Below are positions 29,655-37,964 of a DNA stretch of 64,000 bases, piece by piece. A program made the position numbers and the translations under genes. The stretch is taken from contig JACKBV010000018.1 in NCBI GenBank assembly GCA_020634315.1, forward strand, positions 29,025-93,024. The letters are read 5' to 3'. Under the pieces are notes generated by a model, which was given only the letters and a program-made list of their open reading frames with translations, did no database searches and was not told the origin of the DNA. Source of the DNA: Ardenticatenaceae bacterium. Lineage in GTDB: Bacteria; Chloroflexota; Anaerolineae; Promineifilales; Promineifilaceae. Numbering within the stretch: position 1 is the stretch's first letter; each line of letters opens with the position of its first letter.

Positions 29655-31115
29655 TTAACTATTTCTCTGTTGCAGCCAGGCGGCAAACGCCTCGCTGAAA
29701 AATTGATAATGGTCGCCAATTTCTACCAGAATGCCGTGCTGGGCGAGAAGGCGGTATTGGCGTGAAATGACCAATGGCGCATTCGCTTGCAATGGCTGCG
29801 CCAAAATGCTGCGCTGTAATGGTGTGAGATGTTCCCACAAAATGTGCCAATAGGGCACGGCCGTTTCTTGGAAAGCGGTGCGTGTTTCGGCTGTAATACC
29901 CTGTTGCTGCCACAAATTGGGGAAAAGATAGTAAGCGCCTAACTGTAAATAGTGGGGATGGCGACCACAAAGGTCAATCAGGTCTGCCGTTGTTTCTGGG
30001 GAGATGTTGACGCCCTGCCGCAGGGCTGGCTTTTGCACCAATTCGCGTGCTTCTAGCTCTGGCAGCAGGTCTAGCTCTACCTGGGTGAAAATGCTGGTCA
30101 GCCCAGAGTGAAAGCCTCTGGCTTTCATCACATCGGCGAGCGGGCGGCTGGCCGTGACGACGAAGGCAAGCCGTCCGGCATTGCCAAGCGTCAATGCCGC
30201 TTCCAGCAAATCGTCGTTGACAAGAGACGGCCGTTCCAGTAACACCTCAAAATCATCAAAGCATATAACGGGGCGATAGCCGCTTTGCCCCAAAAGGCGC
30301 ACCTGGCGCACAAAGCTATCAAGGCTGTCTATGATGGGGAACCGCTGCTGCCCCATGCCCTCATACCATTTTTGCAGTATCGCATTCAGTAGATCGATTA
30401 CTTTGGTGAACGGGTTTGTCTTGAGCGGGATGTAGGCAAACAGGAAGCGCCAGGCGGCGTCAAATGGCTCATGATGGCTTATGTAATAGAGCAGGGATGA
30501 TTTGCCCATCTTGGGGAAGCCGACGATGGTGCTGCTGCCCATGTTTTGCAGGCGGGCGCGTAGTTGGCGGCGTGCTGTGGAACGGCCGTAAAATTCCTCT
30601 GCGTCCGTCACGAAATCTTCCACATGATAGGGGTTGCGCACGCCGGGCGGTGTGGGCATGGCTGGGACTGGTTTGATGGGCGTGGGCAAGGGCGGGTGTT
30701 TTTCAGAATCCCATTTAGCCGTTGGCGATTCCAAAACAGGCTTTAAGCTGCGCTGCGTGGTGCTGTCGCCGCGGATGACCGGCAAATCGTCATGAAAATC
30801 GCGCAGCTGCTCTAAATTGGCGGTGATTTGCGCCGGTGTGGTTGGCCCCAGGCCAGCGCTAACTTGATCCAGCCAGCTCAACCGATCTTTGCTTTCATAT
30901 TTGCCAGCCAGATACGGCCGTATCCGGATCAGCTCGCTCACCAATTCTGGCAGGCGATTTTCGCCATCCATCATAAGCAGCAAACGCTGAGCTTTATCAT
31001 GCAGGTTGTAACCGGGCAATTCTGCGTAATTGACCCCCAACCGCCCACAAAATGTGCGCAAATCTGATTCCACCAAATTTTGTGTCAGGTCTTCCAATAA
31101 CTGCGCCTGATCCAT
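29655..31115 (-). CDS. EAD-like domain plus STAND-type AAA ATPase
   Basis: 486 residues. The first ~65 (LVESDLRTFCGRLGVNYAEL, then a helix ending LVSELIRIRPYL) match the death-fold-like effector-associated domains of bacterial conflict systems. After a Pro-rich linker the ATPase has EEFYGR before the domain, Walker A GFPKMGKSS (about 199-207) and Walker B PVICFDDFEVLL. A C-terminal winged-helix-like region follows. No effector or TPR/WD sensor is fused. In such systems a separate effector carries a matching domain, but none is seen nearby. ATG at 31115; a GTG three codons upstream is possible. Confidence 0.7.
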   Translation of the reverse strand: MDQAQLLEDLTQNLVESDLRTFCGRLGVNYAELPGYNLHDKAQRLLLMMDGENRLPELVSELIRIRPYLAGKYESKDRLSWLDQVSAGLGPTTPAQITANLEQLRDFHDDLPVIRGDSTTQRSLKPVLESPTAKWDSEKHPPLPTPIKPVPAMPTPPGVRNPYHVEDFVTDAEEFYGRSTARRQLRARLQNMGSSTIVGFPKMGKSSLLYYISHHEPFDAAWRFLFAYIPLKTNPFTKVIDLLNAILQKWYEGMGQQRFPIIDSLDSFVRQVRLLGQSGYRPVICFDDFEVLLERPSLVNDDLLEAALTLGNAGRLAFVVTASRPLADVMKARGFHSGLTSIFTQVELDLLPELEARELVQKPALRQGVNISPETTADLIDLCGRHPHYLQLGAYYLFPNLWQQQGITAETRTAFQETAVPYWHILWEHLTPLQRSILAQPLQANAPLVISRQYRLLAQHGILVEIGDHYQFFSEAFAAWLQQRNS

Positions 31116-31371
31116 GTTTTTCACTATCCGTCAGGTTCGGTATACCCATCCAAAAAGGGATACCGGGAATGGCTCTAGGAGGAAATTTAATCATGCAAGT
31201 ATAGCCGGGTGTACGGCAGCGGTGCAAGCTTGCTCATGACTCTTTGTGCATGTTTCACGATGGCTGCGGCACTTTTTATAACGGAATGGCGCGTGCATCA
31301 GCAGGCAATTGTGATATGTTTGATGGTTGACGCTCATCGAGCGTTAATCTCTGGAAATAAGGTAGATATGG

Positions 31372-32025
31372 ATGTCAATGGACATTGTCGCTTCTGACCT
31401 GGAAGGCACTTTATCCGCCGGGCAAACCTGGCGCGGTATGCGTACGTATCTGGAAGCACACGGCCAGGCAGATGCTTTTCGCCGATTTTTTCGGCGTCGT
31501 TTACCGGCGTTGGTTTTGTATAGATTGCATTTAGTTGATGACCGTGCTTTTAAGGAACGGTGGATTTTAGATGTGCTGCGCCTGTTTACCGGCTATACGC
31601 CGACGGCGTTTGCTGATGTTGCCCAATGGGTTGTGGAGAGTGAGTTGTGGCCGCAGCGCCGTCAGGCTGTGGTGGCGGAATTGGAGCAGCATCGTGAAAA
31701 CGGCCGTCGCGTCCTGGTCATCTCTGGCCTGTTTCAGCCGATGTTGGATGTGTTCACCGGCCGCCTGGGTGTTGAGGGGATTGGCACGCCGCTTTTGTTT
31801 GCAAACGGCCGTTTCACGGGCCAGATTGCCGCTCCCTTCAATGTTGGCGATTACAAAGTGGCACAGTTGCAGCAGCATATGGGCAGCAATCCCCTTGTCG
31901 CCGCTTACGGCGATACAGAGGGCGACATTCCTATGCTGCGCCTGAGCCAGGAAGCGGTTGCCGTTCACCCAGATCGAACACTGCGGCGCGAAGCTGCCGC
32001 GTGCGGCTGGCGTATTCTTGAATAA
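31372..32025 (+). CDS. HAD-superfamily phosphatase, PSP-like (HAD-IB)
   Basis: 217 residues. Motif I is DLEGTL (nucleophile D9; the second acid is Glu, as in some phosphoserine phosphatase relatives). Motif II is VLVISGLF, with Lys in DYKVAQLQQH and motif III in AAYGDTEGDIPML. A helical cap lies between motifs I and II. It hydrolyses a small phosphate ester; serine phosphate, sugar phosphate or lysolipid phosphate are all plausible. Two ACGGCCGT copies lie inside the gene. Confidence 0.82.
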   Translation: MSMDIVASDLEGTLSAGQTWRGMRTYLEAHGQADAFRRFFRRRLPALVLYRLHLVDDRAFKERWILDVLRLFTGYTPTAFADVAQWVVESELWPQRRQAVVAELEQHRENGRRVLVISGLFQPMLDVFTGRLGVEGIGTPLLFANGRFTGQIAAPFNVGDYKVAQLQQHMGSNPLVAAYGDTEGDIPMLRLSQEAVAVHPDRTLRREAAACGWRILE

Positions 32026-32192
32026 GTGCGGGACTTTGGAATTTTAGGAAGCCGGATTGGGGGATAAATGAGGAGCATGATCTGGTTATTCTCGAACCCT
32101 GGCTGTTTTCAATAAAAACCAACTCCCGAAGCGTATCGTTATGATGTTTACTTCATGGAAATCACTTCCGTGAGGTTGTTTTTGAGGCAAAA

Positions 32193-34076
32193 ATGAGTGG
32201 AGAAACCTGGTTTGTTTTAGCTGTTCTTGTTATCGCTATTATCCTTTTTGTTACGGAATGGCTGCGTGTGGATGTGGTTGCATTGGGGGTGGTTGTTGCT
32301 CTCATGCTCAGTGGCGTTTTGTCTACCGGGGAGGCATTGGCTGGCTTCTCGAATACGGCCGTTCTCACCATAGCGTCCCTTTTCATCGTTGGCGGCGCTG
32401 TGCTGCAAACCGGATTAGCGGGGATGATTGGGCGGCGCATTCTGCAAATCGCCGGAACCGGCGAGCTGCGCCTGATCATCGTTCTCATGGCGGCCGTTGC
32501 CCTGCTTTCCAGCTTCATGAGCGATACGGGCACAGTTGCCGTGCTGCTGCCCGCCGTCATCATCCTCGCCCACAGCGCCAAAATCGCCCCCTCAAAGCTG
32601 CTGATTCCCCTTGCTTTTGGCTCATTGCTGGGCGGGGCTACCACCCTCATCGGTACGCCGCCCAACATCATTGTCAGCGATTTGCTGCTGGAACAGGGGC
32701 TGACGCCTTTTTCCTTCTTTAGCTACACGCCGATGGGCATCGTTCTCATCCTCCTCGGCATTTTGTACATGATGTTTGTCGGGCAGCGCTGGCTGCCGGA
32801 TCGCCGCACGGTCATTGATAGCCAGCCGGTTGCCACGCCAGAAGAGTTGGTGAAGCTGTATCAACTGCCCGACAATCTCTTTCGGCTGCGTGTGCGCCGC
32901 GAGTCGGCGTTGGTCGGCAAGACGCTGGCTGTTGCCGGTTTGCGGCAGGAGTTTGGCATTTCGGTGATTGATATTCAGCGACGGGAGGTGCCGCGTGCCG
33001 GGTTGGAATTGGTGTGGGGCAGACGGCGGGAAGAGGAACGGCCGTTACCCACCCGCACTTCCATCCAACCAACGCCCGACACAACCATCGAACTCGACGA
33101 TTTGCTCATTGTGCAAGGCACAGACCAGCAAATCACGCAAATGTCCACCCGTTGGAACCTGGCCGTGCAACCGGCACAAGGCAGCAGTGACGCCAATTCC
33201 CTGCTCAATGAAGAAGTGGGCATTGCCGAAGTTCTCATTCCGCCGCGTTCCAGCCTGATTGGCAAAACCATTGTCGAAGCCCAATTTGGCGCACTTTATA
33301 AATTATCTGTGCTGGGGATTAGCGGCCCAACCGCCCGGCACGACATGAACGTCAAAACCGCGCAGCTCCATTTTGGTGATATTTTGTTGGTGCAAGGCCC
33401 CTGGAAAAACATCCTGCAATTGAAAAAGCAGCGGCGTGATTTCGTTGTCATGGGGCAGCCGGAAGCGATGATTGGCGCACCAAACCGGCAAAAGGCGTTG
33501 GTTGCTTTGCTTATCTTGCTGGGAATGGTTGCCATTCTCATTCTTGATTTGATGCCTACCGCGCAAGCCGGTATGTTGGCGGCGCTGCTGATGGTGCTCA
33601 CTGGTTGTCTGAGCATGGACGAGGCGTATCAGGCGATTGATTGGAAAAGCATTGTGCTGGTTGCCGGGATGCTGCCGATGAGTACGGCCTTGGAGAAGAC
33701 GGGGCTGGTTGATATTGCCGCGCAGGGGTTGGTGAATGCGTTGGGTGATATTGGCCCGTTGGCGGTGTTGGCCGGGTTGTTTTTGCTCACCTCTTTGTTT
33801 ACTCAGGTGCTGAGTAACACGGCGACGACGGTTGTCATTGCGCCTATTGCTTTGGCTTCGGCGACCAATCTTGGTGTTGCGCCTTATGCCTTTTTGATGG
33901 CGGTGGCGATTGCGGCTTCGATGGCGTTTGCCACGCCGGTGGCTTCGCCGGTGAATACGCTGGTGATGGGTGCTGGTAATTATCGCTTTGGTGATTACAT
34001 TAAAGTGGGTGTTCCTATGATTTTGATCACTTTGCTGGCCTCAGTTATTATTTTGCCACTGCTTTTTCCGTTTTAG
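32193..34076 (+). CDS. SLC13/DASS-family anion transporter with TrkA-C (RCK_C) domains
   Basis: 627 residues. N-terminal membrane half with FMSDTGTVAVLLPAVI and GGATTLIGTPPNIIVSD (the SNT-like motif of DASS carriers), a central cytosolic insert with two RCK_C domains (about 215-300 and 330-415), and a C-terminal membrane half with QVLSNTATTVVIAPIAL, the second SNT motif. It probably imports sulfate, dicarboxylate or another anion with sodium; the RCK_C insert suggests regulation by a nucleotide or ion. GAGG precedes the ATG. Confidence 0.9.
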   Translation: MSGETWFVLAVLVIAIILFVTEWLRVDVVALGVVVALMLSGVLSTGEALAGFSNTAVLTIASLFIVGGAVLQTGLAGMIGRRILQIAGTGELRLIIVLMAAVALLSSFMSDTGTVAVLLPAVIILAHSAKIAPSKLLIPLAFGSLLGGATTLIGTPPNIIVSDLLLEQGLTPFSFFSYTPMGIVLILLGILYMMFVGQRWLPDRRTVIDSQPVATPEELVKLYQLPDNLFRLRVRRESALVGKTLAVAGLRQEFGISVIDIQRREVPRAGLELVWGRRREEERPLPTRTSIQPTPDTTIELDDLLIVQGTDQQITQMSTRWNLAVQPAQGSSDANSLLNEEVGIAEVLIPPRSSLIGKTIVEAQFGALYKLSVLGISGPTARHDMNVKTAQLHFGDILLVQGPWKNILQLKKQRRDFVVMGQPEAMIGAPNRQKALVALLILLGMVAILILDLMPTAQAGMLAALLMVLTGCLSMDEAYQAIDWKSIVLVAGMLPMSTALEKTGLVDIAAQGLVNALGDIGPLAVLAGLFLLTSLFTQVLSNTATTVVIAPIALASATNLGVAPYAFLMAVAIAASMAFATPVASPVNTLVMGAGNYRFGDYIKVGVPMILITLLASVIILPLLFPF

Positions 34077-34106
34077 GTAGTGAGTTGAAGATAGAGAATG
34101 AGGTGA

Positions 34107-34997
34107 ATGATGCAGGGAAACGGCCGTAAACATGAATTCCAACTTGAGGGGCATAAAATCGTTGCCCTTGCCTACAATACCCACAAAACACAAACGCCGG
34201 TAATTTTCATTCACGGCATTACCAGCTCCGTTAATAGTTGGGAGATTGGGCAAATTCCGCTGTTGGCCGATTATCCCTGGTACTCGTTAAGCTTGCCGGG
34301 CCATTATCCTGCGGCCTTTCCGCAAGATTTCCAGGCGGCGACATTGACGGCAGAGTTGATTACGCGTCTTTTGCTTGAGGCCATCCGCAGTTTGACGGGC
34401 GGACAGCCGGCGATTCTCATTGGGCATTCGACGGGTGGTTTTGCCGTATTGGCTGTGGCTGCGCAGGCGCCAGAATTGGTCAAAGGTGTGTGCAGCATAT
34501 CGGGCTTTGCGCATGGGCGCTGGACAGGGGTGTTGGGATTGTTGCAATCGTTGGCGCGTAGTGGGGGCGCGGGGCAGGCGCTGTTCCGCTTTAACTTTGC
34601 CATGTTGGCCCGCAGCGAATGGTATTATCGCCGCGCGTTGGGCATGTATGCTTATGATCGACCGGCTGTTTATCAACATCCGTCGCTGGAGCCTTATTTG
34701 GCGTTGAATTACCCTGATACGAAGCAGTTAGATGCGCTGGCTATGCAGCATTGGTTCCAGCGAATGCCGGATGTGGATATTACTGCCTGGCTGCCACAAA
34801 TTACTGCGCCGACGCTGACGATGTTTGGCGATCATGACCCGATTGTGCCCCCGGCGCAGGGCCATCTGATTGCGGAGCGGGTTGCTGGCAGTGAGAAGCA
34901 GGTTTTGGCTGGTGTCGGCCATTTGCTGACTTCGGAACGAACGGCCGTTTATTATGCGGTGATGACAGATTGGCTCCAGAAAGTGAACGGCCGTTAA
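34107..34997 (+). CDS. Alpha/beta hydrolase
   Basis: 296 residues, no signal peptide. Standard elements: oxyanion region IFIHGITSSVNSW, nucleophile elbow IGHSTGGFAV, acid in TMFGDHDPIVP and catalytic His in GVGHLL. Close to lipase/carboxylesterase-type hydrolases; substrate unknown. Its first codons and its stop region each contain an ACGGCCGT element (34122-34129, 34988-34995), the second running into the stop codon. Confidence 0.82.
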   Translation: MMQGNGRKHEFQLEGHKIVALAYNTHKTQTPVIFIHGITSSVNSWEIGQIPLLADYPWYSLSLPGHYPAAFPQDFQAATLTAELITRLLLEAIRSLTGGQPAILIGHSTGGFAVLAVAAQAPELVKGVCSISGFAHGRWTGVLGLLQSLARSGGAGQALFRFNFAMLARSEWYYRRALGMYAYDRPAVYQHPSLEPYLALNYPDTKQLDALAMQHWFQRMPDVDITAWLPQITAPTLTMFGDHDPIVPPAQGHLIAERVAGSEKQVLAGVGHLLTSERTAVYYAVMTDWLQKVNGR

Positions 34998-35038
34998 TCC
35001 CCGCCAAACACGAACCGACAACCTGCTCCTCGTCTGTC

Positions 35039-35500
35039 GGTAGCAGTCGTTGAGAAGCAGGTAGCAACGGTTCAGAAGCGGGTAGCAACGATTCAGAAGC
35101 AGGTAGCAGTCGTTCAGGAGCAGGTAGCAACGTTCAGAAGCAGGTAGCAACGGTTCAGGAGCAGGTAGCAACGGTTCAGAAGCAGGTAGCAACGGTTCAG
35201 AAGCAGGTAGCAACGGTTCAGGAGCAGGTAGCAACGGTTCAGGAGCAGGTAGCAACGGTTCAGGAGCAGGTAGCAGTCGTTCAGAAGCGGGTAGCAGTCG
35301 TTCAGGAGCAGGTAGCAGTCGTTCAGGAGCAAGTAGGAACGATTGAGGAGCGAGTAGGAACGATTGAGGAGCGGGTAGGAACGACTCAGGAGCGGGTAGG
35401 AACGACTCAGGAGCGGGTAGGAACGATTGCGGAGCAAGTAGGAACGATTGCAGGAGCGGGTAGGAACGATTGCGGAGCGGGTAGGAACGATTGCGGAGCA
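35039..35500. repeat. 21-bp tandem array, about 22 units
   Basis: Consensus GGTAGCAACGGTTCAGGAG plus two bases, in 22 consecutive units. The left half uses GGTAGCAACGGTTCAG, and the right half from 35332 drifts to GGTAGGAACGATTG. Unit 5 is 20 bp and unit 20 is 22 bp, so no reading frame passes through. Single spacerless units rule out CRISPR. ACGGCCGT elements bracket it at 34988-34995 and 35509-35516. Together with the flanks this fills the 592-base gap 34998-35589. Confidence 0.92.
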
Positions 35501-35548
35501 AATAGCAACGGCCGTTTCCCTCCCCCCATTCAGCAAGCGATGCCCAAC

Positions 35549-35586
35549 AAAAGAGCCACCATAGCACATGGTGGCTCTTTTATTTC
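35549..35586. terminator. Bidirectional rho-independent terminator
   Basis: A perfect 12-bp stem (35549-35560 AAAAGAGCCACC with 35570-35581) with a 9-base loop. The ends supply T tracts on both strands. It serves the minus-strand membrane protein gene ending at 35590 and anything reading through the repeat array from the left. Confidence 0.9.
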
Positions 35587-35589
35587 GTC

Positions 35590-36597
35590 CTACGCCAGTT
35601 CAATACTAACAAGCATCTTGGCTCGCGGTGCATAATGCAGGCGATAATCCAGGCCATCCACAAGGGCATAGTAGGCACTGGCCTTCACTGGCAGTTCAAG
35701 GCTCCCCACCACATAATAAAGCTGAGAACTTCGTCCTTGTGAGCGCGTTATGACACGCACATGACCAACGGCCGTTTTACTTTTCCCCAGCACCGCATCA
35801 ATAAAGCGCATCACAATTTCGCGGCTGACCCAGACAATGCCAGCTAAAAAGATGAGCAACACAAGCAAAGATTGCCACCAAACGGCCGTTGCCCCATTGC
35901 CGGTTGCCGCCTCAGGGCTGGTAGCCGCCGCAAAAAGAATCGCGATAAAAAACATCAACAGCAGCAAAAATCCAGTGCCATGGATCATCAAGCGCAGCCG
36001 CTGCCGCAGCGAGAGCCAGCCAGTACGATTCGCTGCCAGATCGCCTTCACTAAAGCGGAAAATGCGCCCCAGATTTGCTTGCAATTGCGCCTCCCCGGCG
36101 CGGACATCGGGAGCAAGGGCTTGTGCTGAAAGCAAATACCGGCTGCGCGGTAAGTAGTAAAAATGGTAAGGGCCGGGCAGCAAATCCACTTTTTGCAATT
36201 GAGAGCGCAATTTCATCCCGGCTGCGTAAGCGACATATCCCCGTCTCGTCGGGCGCACTTCGCCGCTCGCCTGGGCAATTTGCCCATGTTGAAATTCGTG
36301 CCGGTTCACCTTCACCTGCCATAGATGGTGCAAAGCACTCACAACAATAAACAAACTGACACCGCCAAAAATGACGATATACATCGGCAAAACAAAAGCG
36401 GGCAAAGATGCCTCATGGAACACCCAAAAAGGGGTGAGGGTTAAGGCAAGTACGATGGGGTAGAACACGCAGCCGAAAACGGGCCAGGGCGTTACTTTCA
36501 GCAGCAGCTCTTGCTGGCGCGGCGTGATGTGTCCTTGTTGGTTTTGGGCGATAATGTCGGCATCAGTTAAATCCCAGATGTAGTCGGATAAGTTCAT
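35590..36597 (-). CDS. Hypothetical membrane protein (four TM)
   Basis: 335 residues, unrecognised. Two membrane helices at about 40-85 and two at about 205-265. Between the pairs is a soluble ~110-residue segment (LPGPYHFYYLPRSRYLLSAQ), and a ~60-residue C-terminal domain follows. GAGG precedes the ATG. It may be cotranscribed with coaBC, 70 bases upstream. No conserved catalytic motif is visible. Confidence 0.7.
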   Translation of the reverse strand: MNLSDYIWDLTDADIIAQNQQGHITPRQQELLLKVTPWPVFGCVFYPIVLALTLTPFWVFHEASLPAFVLPMYIVIFGGVSLFIVVSALHHLWQVKVNRHEFQHGQIAQASGEVRPTRRGYVAYAAGMKLRSQLQKVDLLPGPYHFYYLPRSRYLLSAQALAPDVRAGEAQLQANLGRIFRFSEGDLAANRTGWLSLRQRLRLMIHGTGFLLLLMFFIAILFAAATSPEAATGNGATAVWWQSLLVLLIFLAGIVWVSREIVMRFIDAVLGKSKTAVGHVRVITRSQGRSSQLYYVVGSLELPVKASAYYALVDGLDYRLHYAPRAKMLVSIELA

Positions 36598-36667
36598 CTA
36601 TGACAAGACCTCGTGTGTTTTGACGGTATTGTAGAGATGTTGCGTCCGATTCCCGTCCGACGGCCGT

Positions 36668-37894
36668 CTATCGTCCCAATGCTTTTGCTACATGATGCAC
36701 CAGGCGTTCGGCAACGGCCGTTTTGCTCAACAGCGGCATTTCTTCCAGCACCCCCGCCGAACTGAGCAGCACAACACGGTTGGTATCCACGGCAAAGCCC
36801 GCCCCTTCGGCCAACACATCATTCACGGCAATCAGATTCAGCCCTTTGCGCAGCAGCTTTTGCCGCCCATATTCAAACGCATCATGCGTTTCCGCCGCAA
36901 AACCAAGCGAGACGCGCGGAAAGCCTGTTTTCTCGCGCTGCTCTTTCACCGCGCTGAGAATGTCCAGCGTCACTTCCAAACCAATTGCCAGCCCCCAATC
37001 ATTGGACTCCGTTTTCTTGATTTTGCGGTCGGAGGTGCTGCCGGGGCGAAAATCGGCCACGGCAGCCACCATGAAAAGCGCGTCGGCATCTTGAACGGCC
37101 GTTAACACGGCATCCCCCATCTGCTGCGTCGTCTCAACCGCAATCACCTTTGCCCCAAACGGCATTGGCTCGCTAATCGGCCCACTGATTAGCGTCACCG
37201 TGGCTCCCGCATCCAACGCCGCCTGCGCCACAGCCAGCCCTTGCTTGCCAGTAGAGCGATTGCTAATGAAACGCACCGGGTCCATCGGTTCGCGGGTTGG
37301 CCCGGTCGAGACGACTACTTTCACGCCAGTTAGCGGGCCGCTGCGGGCTAATGCCAGGCGTGTCTGTGCCAGCAATTCGGCGGGTTCCACCATGCGCCCT
37401 TTGCCGCTCAGCCCGGAGGCCATCCGTCCCTCGGCTGGCCCGGCAAAAAGTGCGCCGCGTTCTTGCAGCGTGGCGATGTTGGTCTGGGTGGCGGCATGGC
37501 TGTACATGCCGCCATCCATCGCTGGCGCAAGCAGCAATGGGCAGCGTGCGGCCAGGGCTGTTACGGTGAGCAGATTATCGGCCGTGCCATGTGCCAGCTT
37601 TGCCAGGGTGTTGGCGGTGGCGGGGGCGATGATGAAGAGATCGGCCGTTTCCCCCAAGCCAACATGACGCACATGATCATCTAAATCCCACATGCTCGTA
37701 AAAACAGGGCGTCCTGTCACCGAGCGAAACGTCAGCGGCGTCACAAATCGCTGCGCCGCCTCCGTCATGATCACATCCACCAATGCCCCGGCTTGCGTCA
37801 ATTTCGACGCCAACTCAACGGCCTTATAGCAGGCAATCGATCCCGTCACGCCCAACAAAATTTTCTTCTCTTGTAAAAGCGTTATCGCTTCCAT
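36668..37894 (-). CDS. coaBC: Bifunctional CoaBC: phosphopantothenoylcysteine decarboxylase / phosphopantothenate-cysteine ligase
   Basis: 408 residues. The N-terminal flavoprotein decarboxylase half (1-~185) has GVTGSIACYKAVELASKL, the FMN-binding IIAPATANTLAKLAHG and LLLAPAMDGGMY. The C-terminal ligase half has VVVSTGPTREPMDPVRFISNRSTGKQG and MVAAVADFRP. Together they convert 4'-phosphopantothenate and cysteine to 4'-phosphopantetheine for coenzyme A. Full length for the fused bacterial form. AAAGGA lies before the ATG. Confidence 0.96.
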   Translation of the reverse strand: MEAITLLQEKKILLGVTGSIACYKAVELASKLTQAGALVDVIMTEAAQRFVTPLTFRSVTGRPVFTSMWDLDDHVRHVGLGETADLFIIAPATANTLAKLAHGTADNLLTVTALAARCPLLLAPAMDGGMYSHAATQTNIATLQERGALFAGPAEGRMASGLSGKGRMVEPAELLAQTRLALARSGPLTGVKVVVSTGPTREPMDPVRFISNRSTGKQGLAVAQAALDAGATVTLISGPISEPMPFGAKVIAVETTQQMGDAVLTAVQDADALFMVAAVADFRPGSTSDRKIKKTESNDWGLAIGLEVTLDILSAVKEQREKTGFPRVSLGFAAETHDAFEYGRQKLLRKGLNLIAVNDVLAEGAGFAVDTNRVVLLSSAGVLEEMPLLSKTAVAERLVHHVAKALGR

Positions 37895-37942
37895 GTGGTT
37901 TCCTTTGTATCACGGATGGCGCATCGGAATTCAACACGCAAC

Positions 37943-37957
37943 ACGCGATACGCAATA
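37943..37957. repeat. Copy of a dispersed ACGCGATACGCAATA intergenic repeat
   Basis: The 15-mer ACGCGATACGCAATA recurs exactly at 43246-43260. The local context ACACGCAACACGCG is related to the other arm there. It lies between the coaBC start and the end of the upstream lipoprotein gene. Confidence 0.6.
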
Positions 37958-37964
37958 GAAAAGC

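Noticed and set aside
35039..35500. CRISPR array
   Set aside because: The units are directly adjacent with no spacers, and no cas genes are present.
34728..35567. Long minus-strand frame through the 22-unit array, rich in LLPAPEP repeats
   Set aside because: It runs over the end of the hydrolase gene, changes repeat phase at the 20-bp unit, and exists only because a 21-bp period has no stop codons. Not a gene.
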